Assembly (NCBI GenBank): GCA_031772625.1
Contig: CM062814.1
Location: 819,958,757 to 820,022,756 of the forward strand
Reading direction: 5' to 3'
DNA: 64,000 nucleotides
Source: Pinus tabuliformis
Taxonomy: Eukaryota; Streptophyta; Pinopsida; Pinales; Pinaceae
Positions 21,713 to 33,464 of this stretch are shown here, one piece after another. A program made the position numbers and the translations under genes. How positions within the stretch are numbered: the first letter of the stretch is position 1; every line of letters starts with the position of its first letter. The notes beneath the pieces were generated by a model. It saw nothing but the letters and a program-made list of their open reading frames with translations. It was not told the origin of the DNA and made no database searches.

Positions 21713-22575
21713 TGTTGAGAAGTGTAGCAAGAAAGTCTCAATTTGACTTTGCCTTGGTCAAATTGAGAAAATTTGAATTTCCACATCAGCAGACAACTTG
21801 GAGGTAGTTAACTTGTGTGACATGGCTCTTGTCACTTATTTAGCTCAATAAATTTGAGTTAGAGGGCTTGGAGTTTAGTTAATCATGTGTGATTGCTAAA
21901 TTTTAGTAATCCAGGTTAGTTATTTCTAGTTGTGTTCAGTTAAACTAGTTCTAATATTTAATGGAACTAGTGAAAGGTCAATTGTGCAGTGGGAAAATAG
22001 TCTAACTCTGTGCTCATCCAATTAACTGATCAATCAACTCAAAATAGCTAGTGCATGCAAGGAATTCAAGTTCCGTAGTTGTGGTGGAGATTCCAAGGTA
22101 GTGTAACAACCAATTATAAACTAGTTTGAGGGTACAGGTGTTGCATGCAGTCAGACGATCAATCCTTGGGAGTTGCATAATCAATTGGAGGAAAATTCCT
22201 AAAAAATAGGGGCTAGTTCCTTAGGATTTTTGCAAGGAAATAGGGTTTCAAGCAGAGGAAAAAATTGACTAAGTTTGGGTCAAAGATTCTTAGTGAGCAG
22301 AGAGATAGGTTATTCACTTGCAGGTTGTGCTCAAAGTGAGCAAGCAATTGTAAAACATTATCTAATCATATGATTAATGCAAAGAGGCTTGAGGGGTTTT
22401 TCCTAGTTGGGTTCCTTAGAAAAATATTGTGCATGTGTGGTTTTTCTTATTGCATGTTTGTGAATATTGTTCTAATTTGTGAATTAAATTCCATATATCA
22501 GTAGAGTAGAGATGTGTCTCTTGATTTTAGATTAAACCTCTTAAGTAGTTTCAATTCTATCATCATATGTCTACA
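21713..22575 (+). repeat. Element F 3' LTR (863 bp)
   Basis: It begins TGTTGAGAAG and ends CATATGTCTACA. The left 640 bases align with 6301-6927. TTTGC follows (22576-22580), and then the LTR of element A resumes (AGTGTTGACTGTGATGGG matches 37498-37516). Confidence 0.85.
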
Positions 22576-24486
22576 TTTGCCAGCTGATAGAAAGTGTTGA
22601 CTGTGATGGGAAAATAGGAAAGGGTTTTGAGAGAGAGAGACTAGAAATTGCACCATTGAGCTCAGTAGTGACCAAGGGGTGACCATGCTGTCCACTTGAA
22701 ATATTCAATGCACAATAGGGAGAGGGTCCTTCAAGATTCTGCATAGTGGGAAAGTCTAGGAGAAAACATTGATGAGCTTGCTGACTGAGGATCCACAATG
22801 CATAGTTCTCAAGGGAGAGGAGGCAGAGATTGATTCATAGCGACTAAGGAATGACCCCACTATCCACTAGAATTGTACAATGTGTCAGTAGGAGGAAAGA
22901 TAGGATAAGGTATTGCATAGTGAGGGGTTTCAATTAGTATGAGAGACAAGACGAACCCTTGTAACTGCACAATGTGCAACGATTGAGGAGCAGGCTCCAA
23001 GGATTGTGTAGTTGAGTGTTACAGTGACCTAGAGGTGGACCTACTATCCACTAGAATTGTGCAATGCACAGTAAGAGGCTCACTTGGTGAACATATTTCA
23101 TAGTTGGATGATGTAAGCAACAAAAAGTTAGGCCACTTTGCCTTTAGGATGCTTACTTCATCATGAAGAGGGGAGAGCCTTTGTACTGCATATTCTATCA
23201 TTGCAAGGGTCTCTAAATGACTCACTTACCATTGGAATTGCGCCATATGCAATGGAGGAAAGCAAGAGATAGTCTTAGACATAGTTTTCAAGTGTAAGTA
23301 GAAAGAGATTAAGGGCATGTAGCTCAATATTGTGCAATGTGTTTGTGAAAGAGGTTGCCCTTAGGATGGTGCAATGCACAATTGGAAGAGGTAAGGGATG
23401 CAACCTTGCTAGCTAAGTATGTGCAATGCGCTCATCTAGTATTTTGGAGTTTATGTATGCAAAGTGTAAAGACAAGGGAAAGCCCAAAAATAGCTAAGTA
23501 TTGGATCAATGGAATAAGAGAGAAAATGAAATAAAAAAAAGTTCCAAAACATATTCACACACATGTATACCATCAAAAAAAAGCCAAGAGAATGCACATT
23601 ACTCAATATCCACATGAATACCTTGAAACAAAAACAAAGTGACACTTATTTCTAAGTGCGACAATTGAAACGTAGGTATGTGACACTTAGAATACAGGAT
23701 ATGACACAAGTGTCGACTACAACCAGAGTATCATATAATGCATAAGATATGCTAGAGCTTCTTCAAGGGGTTTGCCAAAGTGTGACACATGCAGGAGTGA
23801 AAAAAATTAAAAATGACACTCGTGATTGTGAGAATAAGTGAAAACGACACTTGAAAAAGCTAAAGAAGGTGAAACTTCAACACATGCAAAAGCTAAAGAA
23901 AGCAAAAGAAGCACTTGTGAAAGTGAAAGCAAGCAAAAATAACAGTAAAAAAAGTGAAAGCGACACTTAAGAAAATAAAAGTGCGAAAAATCAACAATTG
24001 AGAAACTCACTTAGACGATGGTACATTTGCAACTAAGAGTGAGAGATATTGTCAACTAGAATTGCACATTATCTTTACATATGAATTGTGCAATCGCTAT
24101 CCTTGTCAGCTACGGAAGAAATGTCAATAGGGGCTACGCAATGAATAAGAGTTGCACAATAAATTCCACTAAATATTTATAATCATTGTTACCAAGGACT
24201 ACATAGGCATTATCTTCTAAGACTACACAATGCATATCTTCAAAGGATAGACATGGACTGCTAAGCTTGCTAGGAAAAGGCATGCTTATGGATGATCAAA
24301 ATCTAAGCATGTGTAGACAACTGACTTCGAAAATTAGGATCTCAGAATAAAACTTAAGGACTTGCCAAGGTACCACTTGATCACAAAGTGAACATGAAAA
24401 AGTCGAGATGAGAGATCATAGAACCACAAGGAGGCTACAAAATTCAAGTGTAGGAAATTTTTTTGAGGGTGTTTGTCACAATAACA
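22576..24486 (-). repeat. Element A 3' LTR, right segment
   Basis: It aligns with 37486-39452 of the other LTR. It contains many short palindromes of the TTGYGCAAT type (for example GCACAATGTGCA near 22972, GTGCAATGCACAG near 23060) and an array of GTGAAAGCGACACTTG-like words at 23800-24000 (also 38759-38975). On the minus strand the LTR starts TGTTATTGTGAC at 24486. Open frames here are not supported. Confidence 0.85.
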
Positions 24487-24501
24487 CTTGGAAACACAAT
24501 G
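24485..24501. repeat. LINE-1 target site duplication, left copy (17 bp)
   Basis: CACTTGGAAACACAATG is repeated exactly at 32031-32047, right after the poly(A) tail. The duplicated bases span the LTR/interior boundary of element A, so the LINE inserted into A. Confidence 0.95.
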
Positions 24502-24592
24502 TAGGCTTGAAAGAAACCAAACAACTTGACTAAGGTGTATGTGTGTGCATTTTAGGCATGTGAGATAACAATCGCAAAAAGGAGAATGGGCG

Positions 24593-26396
24593 ATGGAGAA
24601 ACCCTGCACCTATGGTTTAGCACTGTTTTCTGAACAGTTTTCACCAAAAGTTCTGGCAGCGCACAGAGATCGATTAACTGATCTTCTTCTCAGAGGCCGG
24701 GTTCTAGCCCGACAAATGGCAGACGGGGGGTCCACTGGGACCCCATCTTACAGGGAAATATTCATGCAGAAACTCAAAACCCACGAGGGTTTCAATATCT
24801 CTGGGTATGAAGCTCGAAAAGATAGCTCTGGGACAAGTAGCGGCAGAGCAACCCAGGGGCAAAAAGATCCAAATCACGGATCAGAAATGCCAAGAAAAGT
24901 CAGCAACAGACAGGAGAAGCATGGGAACACACCGAAAGCAGGCCAAAACAGCTCTGACCCAATAATCACCCCCTCAGATGAGGAAAAGGAGCATAGGGAG
25001 GGAAAACGCCCCATAGATAACGAGGATAAATCGGAAGCTTCCAACCTCAGCCCTAAAAATACCCTGCAAGGAGCCTGCAAACCCAAAAAGAAGGAAGCCC
25101 TCAGAGTGGTCTTCTCAGATCCAGACATTCAGGCCTACAGAGACCACATGATGGAGCATGCAATCATTTGTAAATTTATGGGTCTGTGGCCAACAAAAAG
25201 AGCTCTCTGCCAATGGATCAAACAACACTGACGACCAAAAGGTGATGTAAGACTTCATCTCAGAGCCAAAGGTTTCTTTACTGTTGTATTTTCTAACCTA
25301 GAAGACAAGGATAGGATCTTTGATGGAGGGCCTTACTTCCTTTCATCAGTTGGCCTCTACATGAGGCCTTGGAAGGCAAACTTCGTTCCTGAAAAGGAAA
25401 CCTTCACCCAAGTCCCTGTATGGATTCGCCTCTTCTCTTTACCTATAGATTACTGGGGCCTAGCAACTCTAAAGCGCATAGGAGACCGACTTGGTACCTT
25501 CATTAAAGCCTCTGAGGCAACGATTCAAAGGAAGTATACTTCCTGTGCCAGGATCTGCGTTGAAATGGATGTCTCAGGTGCCTTACATGACGGACTGTGG
25601 CTAGAGTTCAGAGACGAAGATTACTTTCAAGCTATCGACTACGAACAGATCCCCTTCCGCTGTAGGAAATGCCATGAACACGGTCACCTTGTAAGGGAAT
25701 GCCCATTAATCAAACCAGTGGAAGAAGCCAAGCCTGAGCAGCCAGCAAAGAACCAGGAGGTTTTGTAAAAAACCAAAATCACGACAAAGGACCTACAGGA
25801 AAAGAGTAAACAAAGCAGTGACTGATCCCAGCATAACTCTTAACCCCTTCAGCATTCTGGACTCAGAAGCAGACTCGGAAGGGCATAACAAAGAGACAAG
25901 GCTTCCAGAAGCTCCTCCAAAAAATAAGACAGACTACAGAGCAACAGATGCAGAGGAAACCACTGAAAACACAGCAATACACACGCATGAAGTGGCAGAT
26001 GAACGAGATGAAGACACAGACATGCTAACAAGCGATGGGGGAAGTGAATACCTGGAACTCAATGAAGTCCTAGAAAAAGAAGGGGTAAACCTGTCAGATA
26101 TGGAAAAGCACTGGAGATCACAAGGACTGGAAAATATCCCGGAGGAAGAAATAAAGAAGATCAGCGACCTCTTCATAGCAAGACAACAAGCGGTGCTAGA
26201 CAAGCAAAAGAAAAGATTAGGAATGATGAAAGGCACAGGTAACCAATCCAAAAATCTTTTTCTTCATTCATTAGGACGGAAGCAAAATAAGAAAAGAGGC
26301 CGAAGGACGAATGGAGAAGTTCTTCATGATTTGGGTATCTTTATGATCAATTCAGGGAAAATGAAGGATTTACATGCCTTCCTGTCCTCCCAATAA
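24593..26396 (+). pseudogene. LINE-1 ORF1: gag-like RNA-binding protein (DUF4283 and zinc knuckle)
   Basis: ORF1 would bind LINE RNA and help form the ribonucleoprotein. After a polar N-terminal region, the DUF4283 fold spans about residues 190-340, with DGGPYFLSSVGLYMRPWKAN and VPVWIRLFSLPIDYW. A CCHC zinc knuckle CRKCHEHGHLVREC sits near residue 365. An acidic, Glu-rich C-terminal part with coiled-coil character runs to 26396. A TGA at 25229-25231 interrupts the frame where TGG is likely (IKQH-stop-RPKGD). After a TAA at 25766-25768 the tail lies in another frame, so at least one indel occurred near 25740-25810. ATG 24593 is the first in-frame start. Confidence 0.9.
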
Positions 26397-26410
26397 CCTC
26401 ATCTTTATCA

Positions 26411-29400
26411 ATGAAAATCATCTCCTGGAATACAAGAGGGCTTAACAGCCACGTCAAACAACGCCTTCTCAAGAGGAAGCTACAACAGGAAAAGCCAGAT
26501 ATTATGCTCATTCAGGAAACAAAATGTGCCACTGATCAGCTGGAGAATATCACCAAAAAGTTAGGGAAAACTATCAAATATATAGACATAGCCAGTCACG
26601 GATGGGAAGGAGGCATTGCAATCCTCTGGGACTCCAGTGTAATAGAAATCACCTCCATGGAAGCTACCAGATCATACATTGCCACAGAATTTCAATTAAC
26701 AGGTAACTCTGAAACCTACCTCTGTATAAATGTCTATGGGCCTCAGCGTTTAGAAGATAAAATTTCTTTCCTGAACTTGCTGATGAAGCTAAAGCTAAGA
26801 TACAATTATTCAAAGATTATAACAGGACGGGATTTCAACATGATCACCTCCCTCCTGGAAAAAAAAGGAGGCCTTCGGCGTCTGAACAAAGACTCAGAAC
26901 TCTTCATTGACTTCATGGAATCCGCCCAACTGGTCGACATCCCCCCAAAAAATGGGCTCTACAATTGGAGCAACCGAAGAGGAGGAGAAAACAGGATAGC
27001 CTCTCGCCTTGATCGTTTTCTGATCTCAGAAAACATCTTACTGGAAGGAACAACCGTTGATTCTGATATTCTCCCCAGTGGGGGATCAGACCACTGGCCC
27101 ATCGCCCTGGAAGCTGCTTTTCTAGAGACTCCCAAAAACAGGCCTTTCAAATTTGAAAAATTCTGGCTAACTCACCCAAATTTTCCAGAGCTGGTGAAAA
27201 AATGGTGGGATGAACCCAGAAATGTAAGGGGGACCAAAATGTTTAAACTTCAATCCAAACTCAAGTACATCAAACAAAAAATCAAGGATTAGAATACAAC
27301 CGAGTTTGGTAATATTTTCCAGGAAAAGCACAATATAGAAGACAGCCTAAGTCAAATTCATAAAGACTGGGCTTCGGGGATTAACAGGGAGGACTCAACT
27401 GAACAGGAAAAGATCCTTATGCAGCAATGGCAGCTTCGCTGCCAACAGGAAGAAATCCTCTGGAAGCAGAAGTCTCGTATCCAATGGTTGAAGGAGGGAG
27501 AGCAAAACACAAAGTTCTTCCATAGATCGACGATGGATTATAGGGGGGCAAATAAAATCCTTAAGCTTTCCAATGCATCTGGAGAAATCATTCAAAACCA
27601 CAATGAGATCTCAACTCTGCTTACCAGCCACTTTAAGCAAATTGCCCAGGAATCTCAAGAAGATCGTTCGGAAGCCAGAGAGGAAATAACACAGGCCATA
27701 CCCCAAATCATCACTCCAGCCCAAAATGCCTCTTTGTTAAGAAAGATCTCTATGGAGGAGGTGGAGGAGGCTGTAAAGGACATGCCAAATGATAAAGCTC
27801 CGGGACCTGATGGTTTTACTATAAACTTCTTCAAAGCTTGTTGGCAAACTGTCAGAACAGAGATATGGGAAGTAGTTGAAGATTCAAGATGATCTGGCTC
27901 GATTCTTAAAGCCCTAAACTCTACATTCCTAGCCCTAATCCCCAAAGAAGCGGAAGCCAGAACTCCAGAAAATTTTCGCCCCATAGCTCTGTGCAACGTG
28001 ATTTATAAAATTATTTCTAAGGTCATTGCTAACAGGCTTAAACCAATCCTCCCTGACATCATCTCAGAGGAGCAATCAGGCTTCGTGGAAGGCAGACAAA
28101 TTCTGGATAATATCCTCTTGGCTCAGGAGATGATACATACTTTACAATCCAGAAAAATCCCTGGTATGATGATTCAACTCGACCTTTCAAAAGCTTTCGA
28201 CAAAGTAAATTGGAAATTCCTGGAGGCCAACTTAAGTGCTTTTGGATTCGACATTCGGTGGATCAATTGGATCCTCGCCCTTGTCAAGTCAACAAATTCC
28301 TCTATTCTGGTTAATGGTTCCCCTTCGGCCCCCTTCTCTCCTACCCGTGGCATAAGGCAAGGAGACCCCCTGTCCCCCTTCCTTTTTGTGATAGTCATGG
28401 AAGGGCTCAGCAGATATATACACAAAGCCAAAGCGGAAGGAAAAATCAATGGTTTGCACCCTTTCCCCTCTACCCCTGCAACCACCCATCAGCAGTTTGC
28501 TGATGATACCATGCTGCATGGCTCTCCAACGATCAAAGATGCCAAGGCTTTCAAATCCATCTTATCTAAATTCAGCAGGGCTTCAGGTATGGACATAAAC
28601 CACTCCAAATCGACTATTTTTTTCTTTAATACTCATGTTTCAATTCAGAACCATCTTACTAGCATCCTAGGCTTTCAAAAAGGTTCTCTTCCCTCGAAGT
28701 ATTTGGGAGCTCCGCTCACCACTAAGCCTTGGCAAAAGCTTCACTGGGAAAGGCTCATAGCAAACATGGAAAAAAGATGCAAGCATTGGACTCACAGGGC
28801 ACTAAATTTTGCGGGACGCCTAGTTTTAACAAAAGCTATTCTACAGGCCATACCTCAATATATGCTTTCTATCCTCCCGGTGCCAAAAGCAATTTTGCAG
28901 AAGATCTGATCCATTCAAAGATCCTTCCTATGGAGTGGCAACGCAGAGAAAAGGAAATGGGCTCTCGTGGCCTGGGACAAGGTCTGTAAATCAAAACTAG
29001 CTGGAGGTTTAAACCTAATCGACCCCGACACTAGCAACAATACTGGTGGAGCGAAGCTGTGGTGGTGCTGGCTGAAGGAGACTAGCCTCCCCTGGGCCAG
29101 ACATTGGAAAGAGAAATACACTCCCAACTGCAAAGAACAGGACCTCATAAGACTTCAGGCTTTGCCAGAAGGTTCCCCAATTTGGAATTTGGCAAAAAAG
29201 AATAAAAATCTAATCCAAGAACACAGTTTTTGGGAGATCCGGAATGGGAATTTTGCCCTCTTTTGGGAAGACTCCTGGCAGCAGCACCCAAAGCTTGAAA
29301 GCCCAGATCTTGCAGAGTACAAAATTAACTGTCAGAACAATGGAAAGCACTCCGTCCATCAATACTGGAACCCTAATAGTCAAGATCAGGAATGGAGAGA

Positions 29401-30733
29401 ATGGGCCCTCCCAGCCGCAGAAAACCCTAATGAAGAAAATATTAACCTTCAAAACCTGCTTCTAATCCTAAACAAAAGAAAAATCAGAATAACCGCAGAT
29501 GAGGACAAATTGAGATGGGGGCTGAAGGGCAATGGCAACTTCAATCTCAAAGATGCCCGAAGGCAGATGGAATTCACAGAGCAGAGGGAGGACGTATCTT
29601 GGTACAACAAGGTTTGGGACCCCCTCTTCTGGCCAAAAATCCAAAATTTTCTTTGGCTTCTCATGCGGCGAAAGACCCTAACTTGGGAAAACCTGCAGAA
29701 AAAGGGTTTTGAAGGCCCTTCCTTTTGCCCTATGTGCAACAAAGCCGCTGAAACCATGAACCACTTATTCAATACATGTGAGTGGGCAAACCTCATTTGG
29801 CAAGAGATAGAAGCAATTATGCAACAAAACAGCAGAGATTTAGACTCCATACACAACACTATTAACAATTGGCCAAGCAATTTTTCAGAAAATTCTCAAA
29901 TCAACAATATCTGGAAAGCTCTACCAGGTTTTATTACTTGGACTTTGTGGAAAGAAAGAAACAGAAGGATCTTTCAAAGCGAACACAGGAATATGGAACA
30001 TTTGAGAATTACCTTATTCCAGAACATCCGCTAATTAATTCTGGTAAAAAGTAAAGCCGACCCTGCCAGACGAATCTCTCCTGAGGAACAACGAATCCTA
30101 AACGCTTTCAATATTTGCACTGGCCAAAGTCTCGTCCCCCAGGCCAAACAGAAGAACATTAACAGCACGCTAAAAGGATGGACTCGGCCCCCTGCAGGTT
30201 TTCTGAAGTTAAATTTCGACGGAGCCTCGAAAGGAAACCCGGGCCCAGTTGGTATAGGAGGCATAATCCGAAACCATTCAGGCGAAATACTCCATATTTA
30301 TAGCACAGCTCTGGGTGAGGGCACCAACAACGAAATGGAATTTGCAGCATTGGAAAAGGGGTTAAAAATCCTTCACAGAAATCACACAGAAAACGCAGTA
30401 ATTGAGGGCGACTCTGAGATAGCCATAGCAGTGGCCAAGAAAATTTACAGGGGCACTCCAATAAGCAAAGTAACGAAGCACTGGCGCTTATCCATGGTCA
30501 CAGAAAATATTGGGAATTTGCTTGGAAGAATGAAAGGCCTCGTCTTCCAAGCGGTAAGGAGAAAGGAAAATTCGGTCGCCGACCACTTGGCTAACCACGG
30601 GATCGAATACCCAGCTGAAATGGTGGATAGCTGTTGGCAAATGGTGGAAAATCATCATTTAAAAGACCGATGCTCTCAACTCACTCGCTTAGATTTAGTG
30701 GCTGTGGAAAGGGCAGGTCAGCATTCCGTTTAA
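26411..30733 (+). pseudogene. LINE-1 ORF2: endonuclease, reverse transcriptase, RNase H (1440 codons, four stops)
   Basis: ORF2 drives target-primed reverse transcription. The APE-type endonuclease occupies about residues 1-235: IISWNTRGLN, IQETK, GRDFN (usually GGDFN) and SDHWPI. The RT runs about residues 440-830: NDKAPGPDGF, PIALCNVIYKIISKVIANR, QLDLSKAFDKVNW, RQGDPLSPFLF and FADD (28496-28507). A C-terminal RNase H has LNFDGASKGNPG, MEFAALEKGL, IEGDSE and ADHLANHG, so its acidic residues are present. A cysteine-rich zf-RVT segment (CPMCNKAAETMNHLFNTC) precedes it. The frame never shifts. In-frame stops are TAG 27290, TGA 27890, TGA 28907 and TAA 30032, each one transition from Trp, Arg, Arg and Gln codons. 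ATG 26411 directly starts the endonuclease. Confidence 0.95.
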
Positions 30734-30750
30734 TAATCTTACACAGGTAC

Positions 30751-31743
30751 ATGGATAGGCCGATGGGACTAGGGCCATCAACTCCTAACAACTACCGCAG
30801 GACAAGCCGGTTAAGGGCATTCATGAATATAGCAGGTTACAAGGATTTGTATAGAAACATGATCCAGGATGACATAGCCCGACGCAGAAGCGCTGGACGG
30901 AGGGAAACGTGGCACACTCAAGATCGTGCAGGAGGCGGCGAAGGCAAACATTCCCAATCAATGGAAAACCCCTCCAATTTTTTGCACAATAACATTTATG
31001 GTGATCGGACAGGCAAGGATCACACCGCGATCCACTCCCCAGCCCGAAACCTCCCCGCCAATTTCTATATATTTGCTCCTGCTCTCCATTGGAGCATCAT
31101 GTTTCATGCGCTCAGAAGGCAGAGTCTCAACTTTCCCATTTGCATCCAGGAGGGTATCAGGCATGAAAGGTTTCTCATGGCGGGCAATAGCAGCCGAAAT
31201 CAATCGGCAATCAAAGACCTGCAGACGGCCCGAGAATTGTTTGAGCGGAGAACTTCTCAGAGGAATAAGAGAAAAATTATAGACTTGGAGGCCTCTGCTC
31301 AAGAAGAGGAAGCAAAGCTCTCGGATCACCAGCTCAGCTAGGAAGTGGATTGGTTGCAGGACCCTGGTACACCCAGCACCAGAGCAACTCAATTTGTCCG
31401 CACTCAAGCCGAAGCATGGCGGATAAAGACCATTTTAGCAAAAGCCATGGATGTTTAGGGGGAGCAGGCGGAGCAACTTCGCACCCTCCAACAGTTCGCA
31501 GCCCATATGACAAAGGAACACAGAGCTGTGGTCGAAAGCAGCGAATTCAAACTCTGCGCTCTGCATCAGGAGATGGATTCCATCAGCAAAAAGCTCTCGG
31601 TTCTGATCAAGCTCCTCCAGAAATCCATTGAGAAGGATAGCAAGCCCGCTGACTCGCCGAAGGGAGTTCCGTCGTGCATCCACCAGGCCCAGGCCCCCAG
31701 GCACAGAGAGGCGCATGCAACCCCTCCCAACAACCATGATTAG
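30751..31743 (+). pseudogene. LINE-1 candidate ORF3: unknown protein with C-terminal coiled-coil-like region
   Basis: I do not recognise a family. The frame starts at ATG 30751, 17 bases after the ORF2 stop, and is open for 331 codons except TAG at 31339-31341 and TAG at 31456-31458. Both sit in contexts where CAG fits. The N-terminal part is basic (NNYRRTSRLRAF, IARRRSAGRR). The middle is mixed. From about residue 150 the sequence is Glu/Lys/Gln-rich with heptad-like leucines (IKDLQTARELFERR, EQLRTLQQFAAHM, MDSISKKLSVLIKLLQKS) and ends in a Pro-rich tail. Other frames are also fairly open at 30926-31282 and antisense at 30958-31407, so coding status is not certain. The other LINE in this window has only about 420 bases after ORF2 and no counterpart. 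Confidence 0.55.
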
Positions 31744-32002
31744 TCTTCCCTGTCCCTTTGCGGGACTCTGCTATATTTTCTGTTACTGTGTTTTTCAGAT
31801 ATGTGACAATCAGTTTTTTTGGCATCAAGTCACCCTGCGTGGTGTTATTCTAGGCAGCTCTAGTTCTCTCTATGTCTTCTATAGCTCTCTCTTCCCTTTT
31901 CAATCTGTTGCTACTGAGTAAGGCTTGCCATGCAGCCAGCAATCTGCCTCGGTAGAAGTTTTGTACTATATGTTTTACTTGTTAATACAAAAGCTTATTT
32001 AC
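31744..32002 (+). other. LINE-1 3' untranslated region
   Basis: This is about 260 bases of T-rich sequence after the candidate ORF3. It ends in TTGTTAATACAAAAGC and TTATTTAC before the A run. Such a region would include the template recognised by the LINE reverse transcriptase. Confidence 0.65.
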
Positions 32003-32030
32003 AAAAAAAAAAAAAAAAAAAAAAAAAAAA
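32003..32030 (+). repeat. LINE-1 poly(A) tail (A28)
   Basis: There are 28 uninterrupted A residues directly before the second TSD copy. A pure tail of this length supports recent retrotransposition. Confidence 0.95.
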
Positions 32031-32047
32031 CACTTGGAAACACAATG
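32031..32047. repeat. LINE-1 target site duplication, right copy
   Basis: Identical to 24485-24501. The interior of element A resumes at 32048. Confidence 0.95.
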
Positions 32048-33460
32048 GATCACCTCAACTTCCCCATTTATCCCAGTTATTAATATAGTATTTCCTATTT
32101 CGTTTCTTGGATAAACACAATTATAAAGCTTACCATATCACAATTGTTTTTGTATAGGAGAAGGATAGTATATATCCGTGAGTTTAAGATGATTATAGTT
32201 TTAGTTCCATCTTTGGTGTTGCTCCACCGTCACTAGGCCTGTTTAGTACCTTGACAAAGTCACTACAAGAACACAAGCATTTCTTTGCTACTAGTGAGCT
32301 TATTCAGTACCCCGTTGAAGTTGTTTGCTTCACCTCTTTGTGGAGGAAGCCTTTCTCTTCTTTCACCCTTTGTTTTATTTTCAATATGCTCATTAAAATT
32401 TTTTTGGTGTTTCAGGGTGGAAGAGGTATCCTGACTTATTGAGAGAAAGATATTTTATTCTTTTAGAGACTGTTATATACCTCTGAAATTAATATCCTTG
32501 CTCTTAGTTTTATCCTTTCCCTTATCTACTCGATTGTATTAGCAAGTAAAACAACATTCAATTACCATACTTAGTCAAGGAATGAAGATCCTTAAATAAA
32601 TATGAACATCGTGGTTTTTCTTATATTTTTCTTTGTGAATGCACCATATTTTCCATTCAGACATCATTAACCTTAAAGATATCAAACCCAAGCAAAGAAG
32701 ACAGACAAAAAGTTAACCAAGTGTTAATGTGTGTCACAATTCCCTTTCAAAGCTTCACCACATTGTCCTTTTGAGCTAAACAAGGGCAGTCTTCATGCAC
32801 ATTCTTATTGGATAAAACATGAAAGGAGGACATGATACAACAAGAAAAACCACAATAGAAAAAGAAAACAAATGTAAGATGAAATGAAAATCATCATGTG
32901 AGACAAAAAATAGGAAAACAAATCAAATGAAAAGACTAGATGCAAGGTCAATGCAATGCAAAAGAGGCTAAAGTGCAGCCATACCTAATCCTAACCTAAC
33001 CGACTAGAAGGTCAAGGCTAAGTGAAGTGTAATTTCCAATGCAACCATAGAATTTGTTCCTGACCTGTGAGTAGAAAGATACGGGCAATTAGTAATGGTA
33101 TAAAGAAATGTGAAAAAATAAAGACATGATCATGAATAACTTGTATAAGAAATAGAATATCTTGCCTACTGACATAAATATATGCCATAATAGCTAACTT
33201 TAACCAGTCTGTAGCCTTAACTTTTCGATTAAAACCACAATCATGCAAACCTTAAAAGATCTCATGAATATGCCTTCATCCGTGTTCTCATGCTTAGAAA
33301 ACATCAAGAAATATCAAAACTTATTATTTACGATTGAGCTTGCTAAGTAAGATGTTTCTAGCCAATCATAGATTCAATCATGGAACTCGAAACAATCATT
33401 TTTAAAAACCCTAAATTTCTTGGGAGAATGAACTTTAAATTAGTGCATTTGAATAATGGG
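32048..33460 (-). other. Element A interior near its 3' end, mostly non-coding
   Basis: AT-rich DNA between the LINE and the coding remnants of A. No protein domain is visible. A short minus-strand frame at 33018-33248 is probably chance. The minus-strand sequence abutting the 3' LTR, GTGTTTCCAAG, is not purine-rich. Confidence 0.5.
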
Positions 33461-33464
33461 GAGA

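Larger units (their letters stand above)
6301..22575 (+). mobile_element. Element F: Ty1/copia retrotransposon, gutted by nested insertions
   Basis: F occupies the point where the LTR of element A is interrupted. Its left LTR begins TGTTGAGAAG at 6301 and its right LTR begins with the same string at 21713 and ends ...CTACA at 22575. Flanking pentamers are TTTGT (6296-6300) and TTTGC (22576-22580). The uninterrupted right LTR of A reads ...ACCTTTGCCT at this point, so the TSD was TTTGC with one later transition. Only the left part of the 5' LTR, the last part of pol and the 3' LTR remain. The rest of F was lost when elements G and T inserted and were joined by a deletion. Confidence 0.85.
24502..32030 (+). 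mobile_element. LINE-1: apparently full-length, young plant L1-type retrotransposon
   Basis: It has a 7.5-kb body with a 91-base 5' leader, ORF1, ORF2, a candidate ORF3, a short 3' UTR and A28, flanked by perfect 17-bp TSDs. ORF2 carries endonuclease, reverse transcriptase and RNase H, the plant L1 layout. ORF1 ends 14 bases before ORF2, and ORF2 ends 17 bases before ORF3. ORF2 has only four in-frame stops, ORF1 has one stop plus a frame change, and ORF3 has two stops. The unbroken TSD and tail argue for recent insertion. Confidence 0.95.

Noticed and set aside
24487..24491. CTTGG as target duplication of element A at the inner LTR edge
   Set aside because: The outer flanks give a perfect CTTAC pair, and CTTGG is part of A's interior and of the LINE TSD.
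30958..31407. 149-codon open frame antisense to the candidate LINE ORF3
   Set aside because: It opposes the LINE, begins and ends inside it, and reads less like protein than the sense frame. It is treated as a shadow, but it weakens certainty for ORF3.
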